Part shown: positions 15,203-23,276 of the stretch, piece after piece
Numbering within the stretch: the first letter of the stretch is position 1
Layout of the letters: every line of letters begins with the position of its first letter
Assembly (NCBI RefSeq): GCF_003072125.1
Contig: NZ_QCYH01000015.1
Location: forward strand, 1-52,702
From: Pelagivirga sediminicola
GTDB taxonomy: Bacteria; Pseudomonadota; Alphaproteobacteria; Rhodobacterales; Rhodobacteraceae
Length of the DNA stretch: 52,702 nt
Reading direction: 5' to 3'
Translations under genes and position numbers: made by a program
The notes under the pieces: generated by a model
The model's input: the letters and a program-made list of their open reading frames with translations, nothing else
What the model was told of the DNA's origin: nothing
Database searches by the model: none

Positions 15203-16179
15203 CTTCCCCCGGCTGAGGCGATTGCCGCTGGTTCTTCGGAAAAAAGACGCCCGACTCCCACGCCCATTGCATTGCCTTCATCATCGCACAGAAGAAACAG
15301 GGCGTCGAGTCCACGTTGTCTCGCGAGGTCCGCACCCCTCTCCGCACCGAGCACCATGAGCGCCGTCGCCCAAGCATCGGCCTCGGCACAGGTGCGGGCC
15401 ACCACGGTGACGGAGGCCGGCGAGGCGATCAGCGGCGCGCCACGTCTCGGATCCATGGTATGCGACAGGCGGCGCCCCTGAACCTCGACCCAATGGCGGT
15501 AGTCACCGGAGGTCGCCACGGCGGCGTCCTGCAGCGCCAGAACCGAATGCGGCGTCCGGCGATCAGGGTCCGGCGCTTCTACCGCGATGATCCATGCCTC
15601 GCCATCGGGGCGCAGGCCCATGGCACGCATCTCACCGTCGATGCCGACAAGGGCGTCGGCAATCCCATGATCGCGCAAGGTCTCGGCGAGCCGGTCGACG
15701 CCATAGCCCTTGGCGATGCCGTTCAAATCCAGCGCAATGGGCGCGGTCTTGCGCAACTGCATCCCCTCGATCTCCAGCACCTCCTGCGCCGGGCGGCGGG
15801 GGGCGTCCATCACGGCGCGGATACCCTCGGGCGCGGCGGCCCCGGGCCCGAAACCCCAGGCCGTCACCGCATCGCCCATGCCGATATCGAAGGCCCCGCC
15901 CGAGGCGCGCCCGATCTCGAGCCCGAGGCGCAGGACCGCCCGCAGTTGCTCCGGCACCACCACCCAATCGTCCACCGGCGCCGCATTGATCCGCATGAGC
16001 GCGCTCTCCGCGTTCCACGTCGACATCTGCTTGTCCACCTCGTCGACAGCCGCCTGAAGGGCGGCACGGATTGCATCCGTGTCGCGGCCCCGATCCGCGA
16101 AGAACAGCGCCGACCAGCGCGTGCCCATGGTGGGGCCGTTCAGGGCGATGCGCGCGCGCTCAGTAGACATCTTCGACAT
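15199..16179 (-). CDS. apbE: ApbE: FAD:protein FMN transferase
   Basis: A 326-residue ApbE-family enzyme, which splits FAD and attaches FMN covalently to Thr or Ser in target proteins, using Mg2+. Family signatures are present: STWNAESALMRIN, SGGAFDIGMGDAV, LDLNGIAKGYGVDRLAE, and the C-terminal TSGDYRHW and SHTMDPRRG. No signal peptide or lipobox is visible at the start (MSKMSTERARIALNGPTMGTRW). That is odd, because many ApbE proteins work in the periplasm. The gene overlaps the flavoprotein gene upstream by 20 bp; a start at 16170 would reduce this. The likely substrate is the DUF2271 protein encoded two genes upstream. Confidence 0.93.
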   Translation of the reverse strand: MSKMSTERARIALNGPTMGTRWSALFFADRGRDTDAIRAALQAAVDEVDKQMSTWNAESALMRINAAPVDDWVVVPEQLRAVLRLGLEIGRASGGAFDIGMGDAVTAWGFGPGAAAPEGIRAVMDAPRRPAQEVLEIEGMQLRKTAPIALDLNGIAKGYGVDRLAETLRDHGIADALVGIDGEMRAMGLRPDGEAWIIAVEAPDPDRRTPHSVLALQDAAVATSGDYRHWVEVQGRRLSHTMDPRRGAPLIASPASVTVVARTCAEADAWATALMVLGAERGADLARQRGLDALFLLCDDEGNAMGVGVGRLFSEEPAAIASAGGR

Positions 16180-18367
16180 ACCGCCCCTCTGCCTTTAGGA
16201 CTGCGGGCGTAAGCCCGGCAGGTGCGAGGATCTCGGCCAACGCATCGCTCACGCCCGTGGCCATGTCGCGCCCGCCGCAGACCATCACACGCGCCCCGTC
16301 GCAGATAAGCCGGGCCACCTGCGCCGCGTCGGCGCGCAAGGCGTCCTGCACATAACTGCGCCGCGCGCCGCGCGAGACGGCGGTGACAAGCCGGGTCAAC
16401 CGCCCCTCAGCCTGCCAGCCGGGCATCTCTTCGCCATAGAAGAAATCGCTGTCCGCATGCCGCATCCCGAAAAACAGGTGCACGGGCCTGTGCCGCGCAT
16501 TGCCGCGGATGAAGCCCGCCAGCGGCCCGATGCCGGTGCCCGCCCCGATCAGGATCAGCGGGGTGCGACCGCGGTCGGCGTGAAAGCCGGGATTGCGGCG
16601 CAGGAAGGCCCGGACCGTATCGCCCGGTTCCAGCGCGGTCAGCTGGCCCGAGGCCAGACCGCCCGGATGCTTGCGCACCACGATCTCGACGAACCCGTCG
16701 CGCCGGCCCGAGGCAAGCGAGTAGAGACGTGGCACGGCGCTGCCCTGCGGCAGGACGCCGATCAGGTCGCCCGCCTGGAACCGTGCGAAGCCCGCGCCCG
16801 TCAGCCGCTGCCACGGCGTTGCGCTCGGCAGGGCAAAGCGCAGGATCGCGGCCCCCGCCTGCATCTCAGCCCCGTAGTTGCGCCGCGAGACGAGGGTCAA
16901 TTGTTCGGTGCGCGGCAAGACGGGTTGGTGCGCAAGGTCAAGGGGTATGCCAAGCATCTCGCCAAGCGCGCGGCCCCAGCGCGCGAAATCCTGTGGCGAT
17001 TGCCGGTCGATCGTGTCGAGCGGCAGAAGCTCGGGCCAACCTTTCGCCTTTGCCGCTGCCGTGACGTCCTTGGCGAAAGCGCAATAGGCCGGAAAACTCC
17101 GGTCGCCGAAGCCGAGAACGGCAATCGGAAAGTCGGGCGCTCGGTCTGTGGCGTTCAGCCGGTCGAGAAAGCCCTTCGCCGAGGCCGGAGCGGCACCATC
17201 GCCATAGGTCGCGGCGAGCAGGATGATGCGCTCGGCACGGGCGTAGCGCTCTGGCGCGAAGCCCGACATCGGGCCAACATGGACGCCCTGCCCCGCTGCC
17301 GTCAGCGCGGCATGCAGGGTCGCGGCGAAGCCCCAGGTGCTGCCACCCTCGCTGCCGACAAGAATGATCGTCTCGGCACGGCCCGCGGGCTGGTTGCCCC
17401 GGATGCGCGGCCGCCCGCGCCGCCCGGCAAGCCAGATCAAGACGCCGGTAACGCCCATCGCCGGCACTCCGAGCGCCATCATCCCGAGCACAAGGCCGAG
17501 CGTCGCGGCCCCCTGCCCCGTGTGCAGCATGTAAATGGTTTCCGAGACGCGCTCCCACCCGGTCAGGTCGGCCCATGCCACGAGCGCGCCGGTTCCCTGG
17601 TCAAGATAGCCGGTGCCCCAGTCGGTCTTCAGTGTGAACACGTCCGTCGCGTCGCCGGGATAGGGAAAGCTCAGTTCGCGCAGCTCGGCGACGGGGGTCT
17701 GCAGCAGCGTGGCCATCTGATCGAGAGCGAACCCAATTTCTCCGCTCACTTCGGTGGGATCAGCCGGCAGGACGCTACCGTCCGGCAGAAGATCGAAGGT
17801 GGAGGCTGTCATCCAGAGGGCGGTGGTGGAGGACAGAACGAGGCCGATGACGGCGATCCGGGCGATCTCGACATGCAGCCTGCCCGCGAACGGACCGCGC
17901 AAGGACGCGAACCAGTGCCGCCATCCGCCCGCCCGTCGCGCGACCAGCATAGCACCCGAGAGCGAGAGGACCAGCATCGCCGCGGCCCCGGCGGCCATGG
18001 CGATGCGCCCGCCATCCCCGAGGAAGAGCGAGCGATGAAAGTTGGTGAGCCAGCGAAGGGCCTGGTTCGGGTCGGCCGAGGCCACGCCCGCGCCCGTCGC
18101 CGGGTCGATCACGGCAGCACCCGGCGCGCCCTGATCGAACCAATAGGCGGTGATCCGACCGGAGGGCGACCGCCGGATCTGCTCGACGCCCGGATAGACG
18201 ACCTGGATGCGGTCCGCGAGGGTGGCGACTGTCAGGCCAGTCTCCACCTGCGGCGCGGTGATGCGCTCGACTGTCGGAAAGACCGAGAGCGCGGCGCCGC
18301 TCAGGCTCAGGATCGTGACGAGCGCGAGTGCCAGAAGACCCGGCCAGCGATGGAGTGTACGGATCAT
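16160..18367 (-). CDS. Membrane flavoprotein reductase: PepSY-TM + flavodoxin + FAD/NAD(P)H domain
   Basis: A 735-residue fusion. Residues 1-310 are a PepSY-associated membrane module with four hydrophobic helices and periplasmic PepSY loops. Histidines sit at the positions usual for heme ligation in this family (LHRWPGL, NFHRSLFLG, YMLHTGQG). Residues 330-470 are a flavodoxin-like FMN domain (VGSEGGSTWGFA, GFGDRSFPAYCAF). Residues 490-735 are a sulfite-reductase-like FAD/NAD(P)H domain (RLYSLAS, GAGTGIGPLAGF, VMVCGGRDMATGV). This is the layout for carrying electrons from cytoplasmic NAD(P)H through FAD and FMN across the membrane. ATG 18367 has GAGGGG upstream; GTG 18382 would overlap DUF2271. 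Confidence 0.9.
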   Translation of the reverse strand: MIRTLHRWPGLLALALVTILSLSGAALSVFPTVERITAPQVETGLTVATLADRIQVVYPGVEQIRRSPSGRITAYWFDQGAPGAAVIDPATGAGVASADPNQALRWLTNFHRSLFLGDGGRIAMAAGAAAMLVLSLSGAMLVARRAGGWRHWFASLRGPFAGRLHVEIARIAVIGLVLSSTTALWMTASTFDLLPDGSVLPADPTEVSGEIGFALDQMATLLQTPVAELRELSFPYPGDATDVFTLKTDWGTGYLDQGTGALVAWADLTGWERVSETIYMLHTGQGAATLGLVLGMMALGVPAMGVTGVLIWLAGRRGRPRIRGNQPAGRAETIILVGSEGGSTWGFAATLHAALTAAGQGVHVGPMSGFAPERYARAERIILLAATYGDGAAPASAKGFLDRLNATDRAPDFPIAVLGFGDRSFPAYCAFAKDVTAAAKAKGWPELLPLDTIDRQSPQDFARWGRALGEMLGIPLDLAHQPVLPRTEQLTLVSRRNYGAEMQAGAAILRFALPSATPWQRLTGAGFARFQAGDLIGVLPQGSAVPRLYSLASGRRDGFVEIVVRKHPGGLASGQLTALEPGDTVRAFLRRNPGFHADRGRTPLILIGAGTGIGPLAGFIRGNARHRPVHLFFGMRHADSDFFYGEEMPGWQAEGRLTRLVTAVSRGARRSYVQDALRADAAQVARLICDGARVMVCGGRDMATGVSDALAEILAPAGLTPAVLKAEGRYVEDVY

Positions 18368-18378
18368 GGCCCTGCCCC

Positions 18379-18849
18379 TCACATGTCGTAGGAGAAGTTG
18401 GAGATGTAGCGCCGCCCGCTCACCGGCGTGCCCGCGCCCGCCGTCGTCAGCGGCACGGCCACCTCGTTCGGGCTGTCGCGCATATCCTCGACCGCCGCGT
18501 CGATGTGCAGCGTGTAGCCCGTATCGAACAGCGCGTCGGCCAGATCGAGCGTGATCTCGAGACTGCGGCCCGCGCCGACGCTGGCGCCGGTGATACCGTT
18601 TACCTGCGCGGTATCGCCGCCCGTGGCACGGTACCAGTCGCTCAGATGCTCGTAGTACTTGGACTTGCCACCAGCCATCCAGAGACTGCCGACATAGGCG
18701 CCCGAGGCGTCGGTAACGTAAAGCGCGAGGTAAGCGCCGTCGCCACCATAGTTGTTAAGGGTGGTTGTGAGCGTCACGGGCCGTGCCATAGCGAGGCCGG
18801 GAAGCGTGAGTGCGGTGGTAAGCGCGAGCGTTGCGAGAAGTGATTTCAT
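18379..18849 (-). CDS. Exported DUF2271 protein with an ApbE flavinylation motif
   Basis: A 156-residue protein with a Sec signal peptide (cleavage about residue 22, after LPGLAMA). The mature part is a DUF2271 domain: TLNNYGGDGAYLALYVTD, SLWMAGGKSKYYEHLSDWYR. At residues 84-90 it reads NGITGAS, which fits the D/N-x-x-T/S-G-A-T/S consensus at which ApbE attaches FMN; Ser90 would be the acceptor. This is the strongest sequence link between this protein and apbE two genes downstream. It probably serves as a periplasmic one-flavin electron carrier fed by the PepSY-flavodoxin reductase, whose gene starts 12 bp further on. DUF2271 itself has no established biochemistry that I know of. Confidence 0.85.
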   Translation of the reverse strand: MKSLLATLALTTALTLPGLAMARPVTLTTTLNNYGGDGAYLALYVTDASGAYVGSLWMAGGKSKYYEHLSDWYRATGGDTAQVNGITGASVGAGRSLEITLDLADALFDTGYTLHIDAAVEDMRDSPNEVAVPLTTAGAGTPVSGRRYISNFSYDM

Positions 18850-18884
18850 GGGAATGATCCTTGTTCAGGGTGCTTCGGAGCTGT

Positions 18885-19265
18885 TCAGTTCACCTGAACC
18901 TGCGGAGGGGCGCCGTTTCCGAAGAGGCCGTTCTGCGGAGGAGCGACCGTTCCAGCGGGCGCGGGATTGCGGGCGCCACCGCGGTCGTCGTCATCATCCT
19001 CGTAGTCCATCTCGACGATCTGCAGCGTCGCCGGATCGAGCTTCACCTCGATCTCGCGGCCATCCTGGTCTCGGCCTTCGATTTCGTAGCAGCCGTCGTC
19101 GATCTCGAAGTCGCGCACCGTCCAACCGTTCTGTTCGGCCATCTGCATGGCGGCCTCGCGCGGCTGCCACTGGTCACGGGGCGCATTGCAATCATCGTCG
19201 TCGGCCAGCGCAGCGCCGGCGGGCAAGAGTGCGATCAGGGCAAGGGCGGTCAGGGTCTTTTTCAT
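18885..19265 (-). CDS. Exported PepSY-domain protein, acidic (paralogue of 20790-21107)
   Basis: A 126-residue protein with a signal peptide (MKKTLTALALIALLPAGAALA). One PepSY domain follows: WQPREAAMQMAEQNGWTVRDFEIDDGCYEIEGRDQDG (described in part), then REIEVKLDPATLQIVEMD. An unusual run of acidic residues (YEDDDDD) and a Pro/Ala/Gly-rich tail end it. Two Cys (mature residues near 5 and in DDGCYEI) are shared with the paralogue and could form a disulfide. I took ATG 19265 because the signal peptide starts there. PepSY proteins of this type are periplasmic and often neighbours of flavin-based redox systems. Two predicted response-regulator boxes lie upstream. Confidence 0.85.
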   Translation of the reverse strand: MKKTLTALALIALLPAGAALADDDDCNAPRDQWQPREAAMQMAEQNGWTVRDFEIDDGCYEIEGRDQDGREIEVKLDPATLQIVEMDYEDDDDDRGGARNPAPAGTVAPPQNGLFGNGAPPQVQVN

Positions 19266-19310
19266 GGCAAGGGGTCCTTTCGTTTGATGAGACCAATCTG
19301 GCACCCCGAC

Positions 19311-19359
19311 CTGAGGGCATCCTGACGCCCCAGCGATTCCTGCTTCAGCTTGCCGTCAG
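19311..19359 (-). promoter_or_regulatory. Pair of predicted response-regulator boxes before the second PepSY gene
   Basis: Two sites of the form (T/G)TCAG-N6-(G/C)TCAG, i.e. half-sites repeated every 11 bp, as OmpR-family regulators need. One is on the minus strand (GTCAG-GATGCC-CTCAG, 19311-19326) and one on the plus strand (TTCAG-CTTGCC-GTCAG, 19344-19359). They start 33 bp apart and lie 46-95 bp upstream of the PepSY ATG. The same arrangement occurs at 21159-21208. Confidence 0.6.
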
Positions 19360-19447
19360 GAAAATGGCCCCGCCGATGAGGGCGGGGCCAAAAAAAGATG
19401 CGAGCGCAGGCTACAGGGCTGGCATGGCTAAGCGCCCTGCCCCGCGT

Positions 19448-20797
19448 TCAGGTGAATTCGAACTGCTCGAAGCGGACACGGCGAGGCGTTTGGCCTTGTG
19501 CTTTCAAGCCCTTGAGAATCCCGTCCTTCAGACCGGTTGGGCCGCAGAACCACAAATCGGCTTGCCGGATCGCGAAAGGGACCGCGCCAATCAGGCGCTC
19601 GGCCGTGAGCCTGCCATCGCGCGTCGTAACGACCACCTCGAAACTGAACCTCGGGTTGCGGGCAGCCGCAGCGCGCAGCGTCTCTACCCCAATCGCCTCC
19701 TCTTGTGTCCGAACGCAGTGGATGAGGTGAATGTCGCGGCTATCCGCTTCGCTCAGGCTTTCGGCCCAGGCGAGGAACGGCGTGATACCGATGCCGCCCG
19801 CCAGCCATATCTGGCGCGCACCGCCCTTGCGGAAATTGAACCGTCCATATGGCCCTTCGACCTGCACGCGCGTTCCGGTCCGCAAGATGGCGGGCAGGCT
19901 TCGTGTCCAGCCACCCAAGCCCCGGATGGAGAACGTCAGGGTGCCGTCAGGGCGCGGGGCGCTGGCGATCGTGAAGGGGTGCGGCTCGGACAGTCCTGCC
20001 TCTGGCGCGCGGAAGAAGGCGAATTGCCCCGGCCGCCACCGCATGGCCCGCCCCTCGGGGCGGAGGGTTAGCGTGGTGGTGTCCTTGGTCTGGCTGATCT
20101 CTGTGACGGTGAATTCTCTACGCCGCAGGTACGGGGCGACCAGCTCGGTGAATATCCACGCGATTACTCCCGCGATGCCAAATGTGTTTAGAAGCACCGA
20201 GAGCGATGGATCTACCTCTGTCGGCAGGTCGACGAAGAACTGGTGAAAGACCACGATTGCAAAAAGGGCCCCCATGAAACGATGGCTGAACCGCCAGATC
20301 TGATAGGGGATTTCCAGTGGGGTGAAGGGCAATCTCCGGAACCAGCTGACAGCAACCAGGGCGAGAAGCGCGTTGAAGGCAAGTTCGCCCGCCTCTTCAC
20401 CAAGTTCACCAAGGGAGGTTTCACGCACCAAACGCTCGAAATCCGGCTCGATCTGCTGGTGCAGGATCATCAGGACCATTGCGGAAATACCAAGCCACTT
20501 GTGGAAACGGTACATGCGATCGAGACCGCCGAACAATGGTTCCACCAGCGGCGGCCGTGCGGCGAGGATCAGGGTCTGTGCCATCGCGACAACTGCCGCG
20601 GCCCCGACGGCAATGCCAAGTGCTGCATCCGCGCCATAGGGCGCATAGGTGTTGAACCCGATCAGTGCCGCCAGCAGGCATGGCAACGCAACCAGCACCG
20701 GGCCCGTCAGAGCTAGAGGAGAGTTTAGGGAAAGCCGGGAGAGTGGCGGCAGGCCCGGCACCGGGACATTACCGTCGCGACGCGCTGCATCAGTCAT
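19448..20797 (-). CDS. Ferric-reductase-like transmembrane flavocytochrome
   Basis: A 449-residue protein. The N-terminal 210 residues hold about six membrane helices with two bis-histidine pairs spaced as in ferric reductases and NADPH oxidases (HKWLGISAMVLMILH and HRFMGALFAIVVFH). The C-terminal half is a ferredoxin-reductase-type module: HPFTIAS for FAD, GPYGRFNF, GGIGITPFLAW and FCGPTGLKDGI for NAD(P)H. It should move electrons from cytoplasmic NAD(P)H through FAD and two hemes to the periplasm. ATG 20797 overlaps the upstream PepSY stop by 8 bp. It lies between two PepSY paralogues and is probably the first redox enzyme of the operon. Confidence 0.9.
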   Translation of the reverse strand: MTDAARRDGNVPVPGLPPLSRLSLNSPLALTGPVLVALPCLLAALIGFNTYAPYGADAALGIAVGAAAVVAMAQTLILAARPPLVEPLFGGLDRMYRFHKWLGISAMVLMILHQQIEPDFERLVRETSLGELGEEAGELAFNALLALVAVSWFRRLPFTPLEIPYQIWRFSHRFMGALFAIVVFHQFFVDLPTEVDPSLSVLLNTFGIAGVIAWIFTELVAPYLRRREFTVTEISQTKDTTTLTLRPEGRAMRWRPGQFAFFRAPEAGLSEPHPFTIASAPRPDGTLTFSIRGLGGWTRSLPAILRTGTRVQVEGPYGRFNFRKGGARQIWLAGGIGITPFLAWAESLSEADSRDIHLIHCVRTQEEAIGVETLRAAAARNPRFSFEVVVTTRDGRLTAERLIGAVPFAIRQADLWFCGPTGLKDGILKGLKAQGQTPRRVRFEQFEFT

Positions 20798-21107
20798 CGT
20801 CGCGTCTCTCGTGATCCCGCTCGCGGCGATCATCCTCGTCGTCCTCGTATTCGAACTCGATTATCTCCAGCGTGGCCGGGTGGACAGTCACCTCGATCGC
20901 ACGCCCCTCGGCATCCCTCCCATCGATCTCGTAGCAGCCGTCATCGATCTTGATCCGGCGCACCGTCCAACCATTTTCCTCAGCCAGCATGGCAACAGCA
21001 TCGCGCGGCTGCCAGTCGGCCATCGGCACGAAGCAATCGTCGTCAGCCAGCGCCGCGCCGACCGGAAAGACCGCGAGAAAGCCGATAATTGTCAATGTCT
21101 TCTTCAT
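20790..21107 (-). CDS. Exported PepSY-domain protein, first gene of the redox operon
   Basis: A 105-residue protein with a signal peptide (MKKTLTIIGFLAVFPVGAALA). The mature part is a single PepSY domain: DWQPRDAVAMLAEENGWTVR, IDDGCYEIDGRDAEGR, HPATLEIIEFEYED. It ends in a very charged tail (DDEDDRRERDHERRDDD) that could bind metal cations. It is about 55-60% identical by eye to the protein at 18885-19265, with both Cys conserved, so the pair arose by duplication. ATG 21107 is used because the signal peptide begins there. It faces the response regulator across a 145-bp region with two predicted regulator boxes. Confidence 0.85.
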   Translation of the reverse strand: MKKTLTIIGFLAVFPVGAALADDDCFVPMADWQPRDAVAMLAEENGWTVRRIKIDDGCYEIDGRDAEGRAIEVTVHPATLEIIEFEYEDDEDDRRERDHERRDDD

Positions 21108-21158
21108 GGGGCACACTCCTAGTGGCTCGCCTCTTGATGCCATTCATGCGCCGCGAAG

Positions 21159-21208
21159 CTGACGGCAGCCTGAAGGGGCTCGACCCACAAGCTTCAGCTT
21201 CGTGTCAG
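21159..21208. promoter_or_regulatory. Pair of predicted response-regulator boxes in the divergent promoter region
   Basis: Two sites: TTCAG-GCTGCC-GTCAG on the minus strand (21159-21174) and TTCAG-CTTCGT-GTCAG on the plus strand (21193-21208), starting 34 bp apart. They lie between the PepSY gene (minus) and the response regulator gene (plus), so the regulator probably controls both its own operon and the redox operon. Matches to the pair at 19311-19359 support the motif. Confidence 0.65.
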
Positions 21209-21252
21209 CCAGACGGATCATGGAGGGACATCAGGAAAGGACGGGTACGACC

Positions 21253-21912
21253 ATGCGCATATTGCTGATCGAGGACGACACGACTCTTGGCGCTGCCGTG
21301 CGCGACCAGATCGCAGCTGATGGCCAGTCAGTAGACTGGGTCACGCGGCTAGACGCGGCGGCAGACGCGATGAGCGCAACCTCCTACGACCTGCTCCTGC
21401 TCGACCTCATGCTGCCAGACGGACGTGGTATCGGGTTCCTCAAGGGCCTCAGGACGCGTGGAGACGTGACGCCGGTCATCATCCTGACGGCGCTCGACCA
21501 GGTCTCCGATAGGATCGAAGGCCTCAATGCGGGCGCTGACGACTATCTTGTGAAGCCCTTCGACCTGTCGGAACTGTCGGCACGGATCGGATCGGTCGCG
21601 CGGCGCTACAGCGGCAACCCCAACCCGATCCTGACCCACGGACCGCTCGACATCGACCTTGCCGCGCGCAGCGTCCATCGGGATGGCAGACATGTGCCGC
21701 TGACGGCGCGGGAATGGGCGCTCTTCGAGGCCTTCCTGGCGCGTCCCGGGCAGCTCCTGTCCAAGGCGCAGTTGGAGGAGAAGCTCTACGCTTTCGACGC
21801 CGAAGTCGAGAGCAACACCATCGAGGTGCACGTGAGCCGCCTGCGCAAGAAACTGGGGAGCGCCATCATCGAGACCGAGCGCGGCATGGGTTACCGGCTG
21901 GGCAAGCCATGA
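21253..21912 (+). CDS. OmpR/QseB-type response regulator
   Basis: A 219-residue response regulator. The receiver domain has the acidic pair (EDD, residues 7-9), the phosphoacceptor Asp51 (LLLLDLMLPDG), a conserved Thr (ILTALD) and Lys101 (YLVKPFD). The C-terminal winged helix (residues 125-219) ends ESNTIEVHVSRLRKKLGSAIIETERGMGYRL (described in part). ATG 21253 is chosen because the receiver fold begins there, although it lacks a perfect ribosome binding site (GGACGGGTACGACC precedes). The gene overlaps the kinase gene by 4 bp and is divergent from the PepSY/ferric reductase operon, its likely target. Confidence 0.92.
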   Translation: MRILLIEDDTTLGAAVRDQIAADGQSVDWVTRLDAAADAMSATSYDLLLLDLMLPDGRGIGFLKGLRTRGDVTPVIILTALDQVSDRIEGLNAGADDYLVKPFDLSELSARIGSVARRYSGNPNPILTHGPLDIDLAARSVHRDGRHVPLTAREWALFEAFLARPGQLLSKAQLEEKLYAFDAEVESNTIEVHVSRLRKKLGSAIIETERGMGYRLGKP

Positions 21913-23276
21913 TGTGGCCATCCAGCCTTCAGGTACGGCTCGGCTTGTCACTCGGCCTTGTGCTGACGATCCTCTGGCTCGCCGCCGCCACGGTTACCGC
22001 GGTGATCGTTCGGGGCGAGATGGATGAGGTCTTCGACAGCGCCCTACGCGAAACCGCCGAGCGCATCCTGCCGCTGGCCGTGACCGACATCGTCGGGCGA
22101 GAAGATCAGGGTGTGACGCAGCGCCTCGCGCCGATCCGGGAGCATGACGAGTTCTTCACCTACATCGTACGCGATGCCGAGGGACGCATTTTGCTGCAAT
22201 CCCATGCGGCGGACCCTGCCGTGTTTCCTCCATACGACGGTCCGGGATTTGGGCAGAACGCCACACATCGCCTCTACAGCGACGCGGCGCTCCAGGGGAC
22301 GATCAGCATCACCGTGGCCGAACCGTTGGCGCATCGCGCTTCGGTTGCTCGGGAAATCCAGATGAGCCTCGGCCTGCCGCTGCTGGTTGTGCTGCCGTTG
22401 GCGCTCGCGTCGATTATTCTCGCTGTGCGCTTTAGCCTCGCCCCTCTCCATCGGTTCCGTACGCGGCTTGAAGCGCGCGGCGTGCGCGACCTGTCAGAAG
22501 TACCCGCGGCCGACCTGCCGACAGAAATCCGACCGCTGGCTGCAACCTTGAACAGCCTTTTGGCTCGGTTGCGCGACGCGTTCGAGGCTGAGCGAAGTTT
22601 TGCAGCCAATGCGGCTCATGAACTAAGGACACCATTGGCGGGCGCTATCGCCCAAGCGCAGCGACTGCGGTCAGAGACCAAAGATCCGACCATCGACGCG
22701 CGCGCCGCCGAGATCGAGGCGACGCTCAAGCGTCTCGCTCGGCTGTCCGAACGTCTCCTGCAGCTTGCGCGGGCGGAAGGCGGTAGACTTCGGATGGACC
22801 AGAGCGCTGATGTCAGAACCATCACTCGGGTCGTGGTGGAAGATATTGCGCGCAGCACAGAGAACGGGCGCCTTATGTTGAACTTGCCGGACACGCCTGT
22901 CTTGTCTGATATCGACCCCGACGCATTGGGAATTCTGTGCCGGAATCTGGTGGAAAACGCCCTACGCCACGGGGCGCAGAATGCCCCAGTCGAGGTTACA
23001 CTCACGAGCGACGGGCAGTTGATCGTGGCGAACGAGGGCCCCGCGGTAGCAACCCAAACACTCGAACGCCTGACAGGGCGCTTCGAGAGGGCAGATGCAA
23101 AAACTGATGGTAGCGGGCTTGGCCTCGCTATCGTCTCAGCCATCGCAGAACGGATCGAAACCTCTCTCTTGCTCCAGTCACCACGTCCCGGTGAAACTTC
23201 TGGATTTCAGGCATCCGTCAGATTGCCAACAGATGCTCCAAATGCCCATGTGAAAGATCGGGAGCATTGGCCTTGA
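21909..23276 (+). CDS. Sensor histidine kinase (QseC-like)
   Basis: A 455-residue membrane kinase. Helix 1 is at residues 10-34 and helix 2 at about 155-175; between them is a periplasmic sensor of about 120 residues with no recognised domain. A HAMP-like linker precedes the dimerisation domain with the phosphoacceptor His237 (ANAAHELRTPLAG). The ATPase domain has the N box (LVENALRHG) and G box (DGSGLGLAIVSAI). The ATG overlaps the response regulator stop. The periplasmic sensor is the natural place to read metal or redox state outside the cytoplasm, which fits the neighbouring operon; the actual signal is unknown. Confidence 0.92.
   Translation: MMWPSSLQVRLGLSLGLVLTILWLAAATVTAVIVRGEMDEVFDSALRETAERILPLAVTDIVGREDQGVTQRLAPIREHDEFFTYIVRDAEGRILLQSHAADPAVFPPYDGPGFGQNATHRLYSDAALQGTISITVAEPLAHRASVAREIQMSLGLPLLVVLPLALASIILAVRFSLAPLHRFRTRLEARGVRDLSEVPAADLPTEIRPLAATLNSLLARLRDAFEAERSFAANAAHELRTPLAGAIAQAQRLRSETKDPTIDARAAEIEATLKRLARLSERLLQLARAEGGRLRMDQSADVRTITRVVVEDIARSTENGRLMLNLPDTPVLSDIDPDALGILCRNLVENALRHGAQNAPVEVTLTSDGQLIVANEGPAVATQTLERLTGRFERADAKTDGSGLGLAIVSAIAERIETSLLLQSPRPGETSGFQASVRLPTDAPNAHVKDREHWP

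Noticed and set aside
13736..15481. Long plus-strand open frame opposite the P-type ATPase gene
   Set aside because: It is a shadow frame produced by high GC at third codon positions; the product is His/Arg/Asp-rich, has no domain and lacks a ribosome binding site, while the minus strand gives a perfect P-type ATPase.
16457..18391. 1.9-kb plus-strand open frame opposite the PepSY/flavodoxin reductase
   Set aside because: Antisense to a clearly conserved gene; composition (Arg, His, Gln, Gly) is that of a shadow frame.
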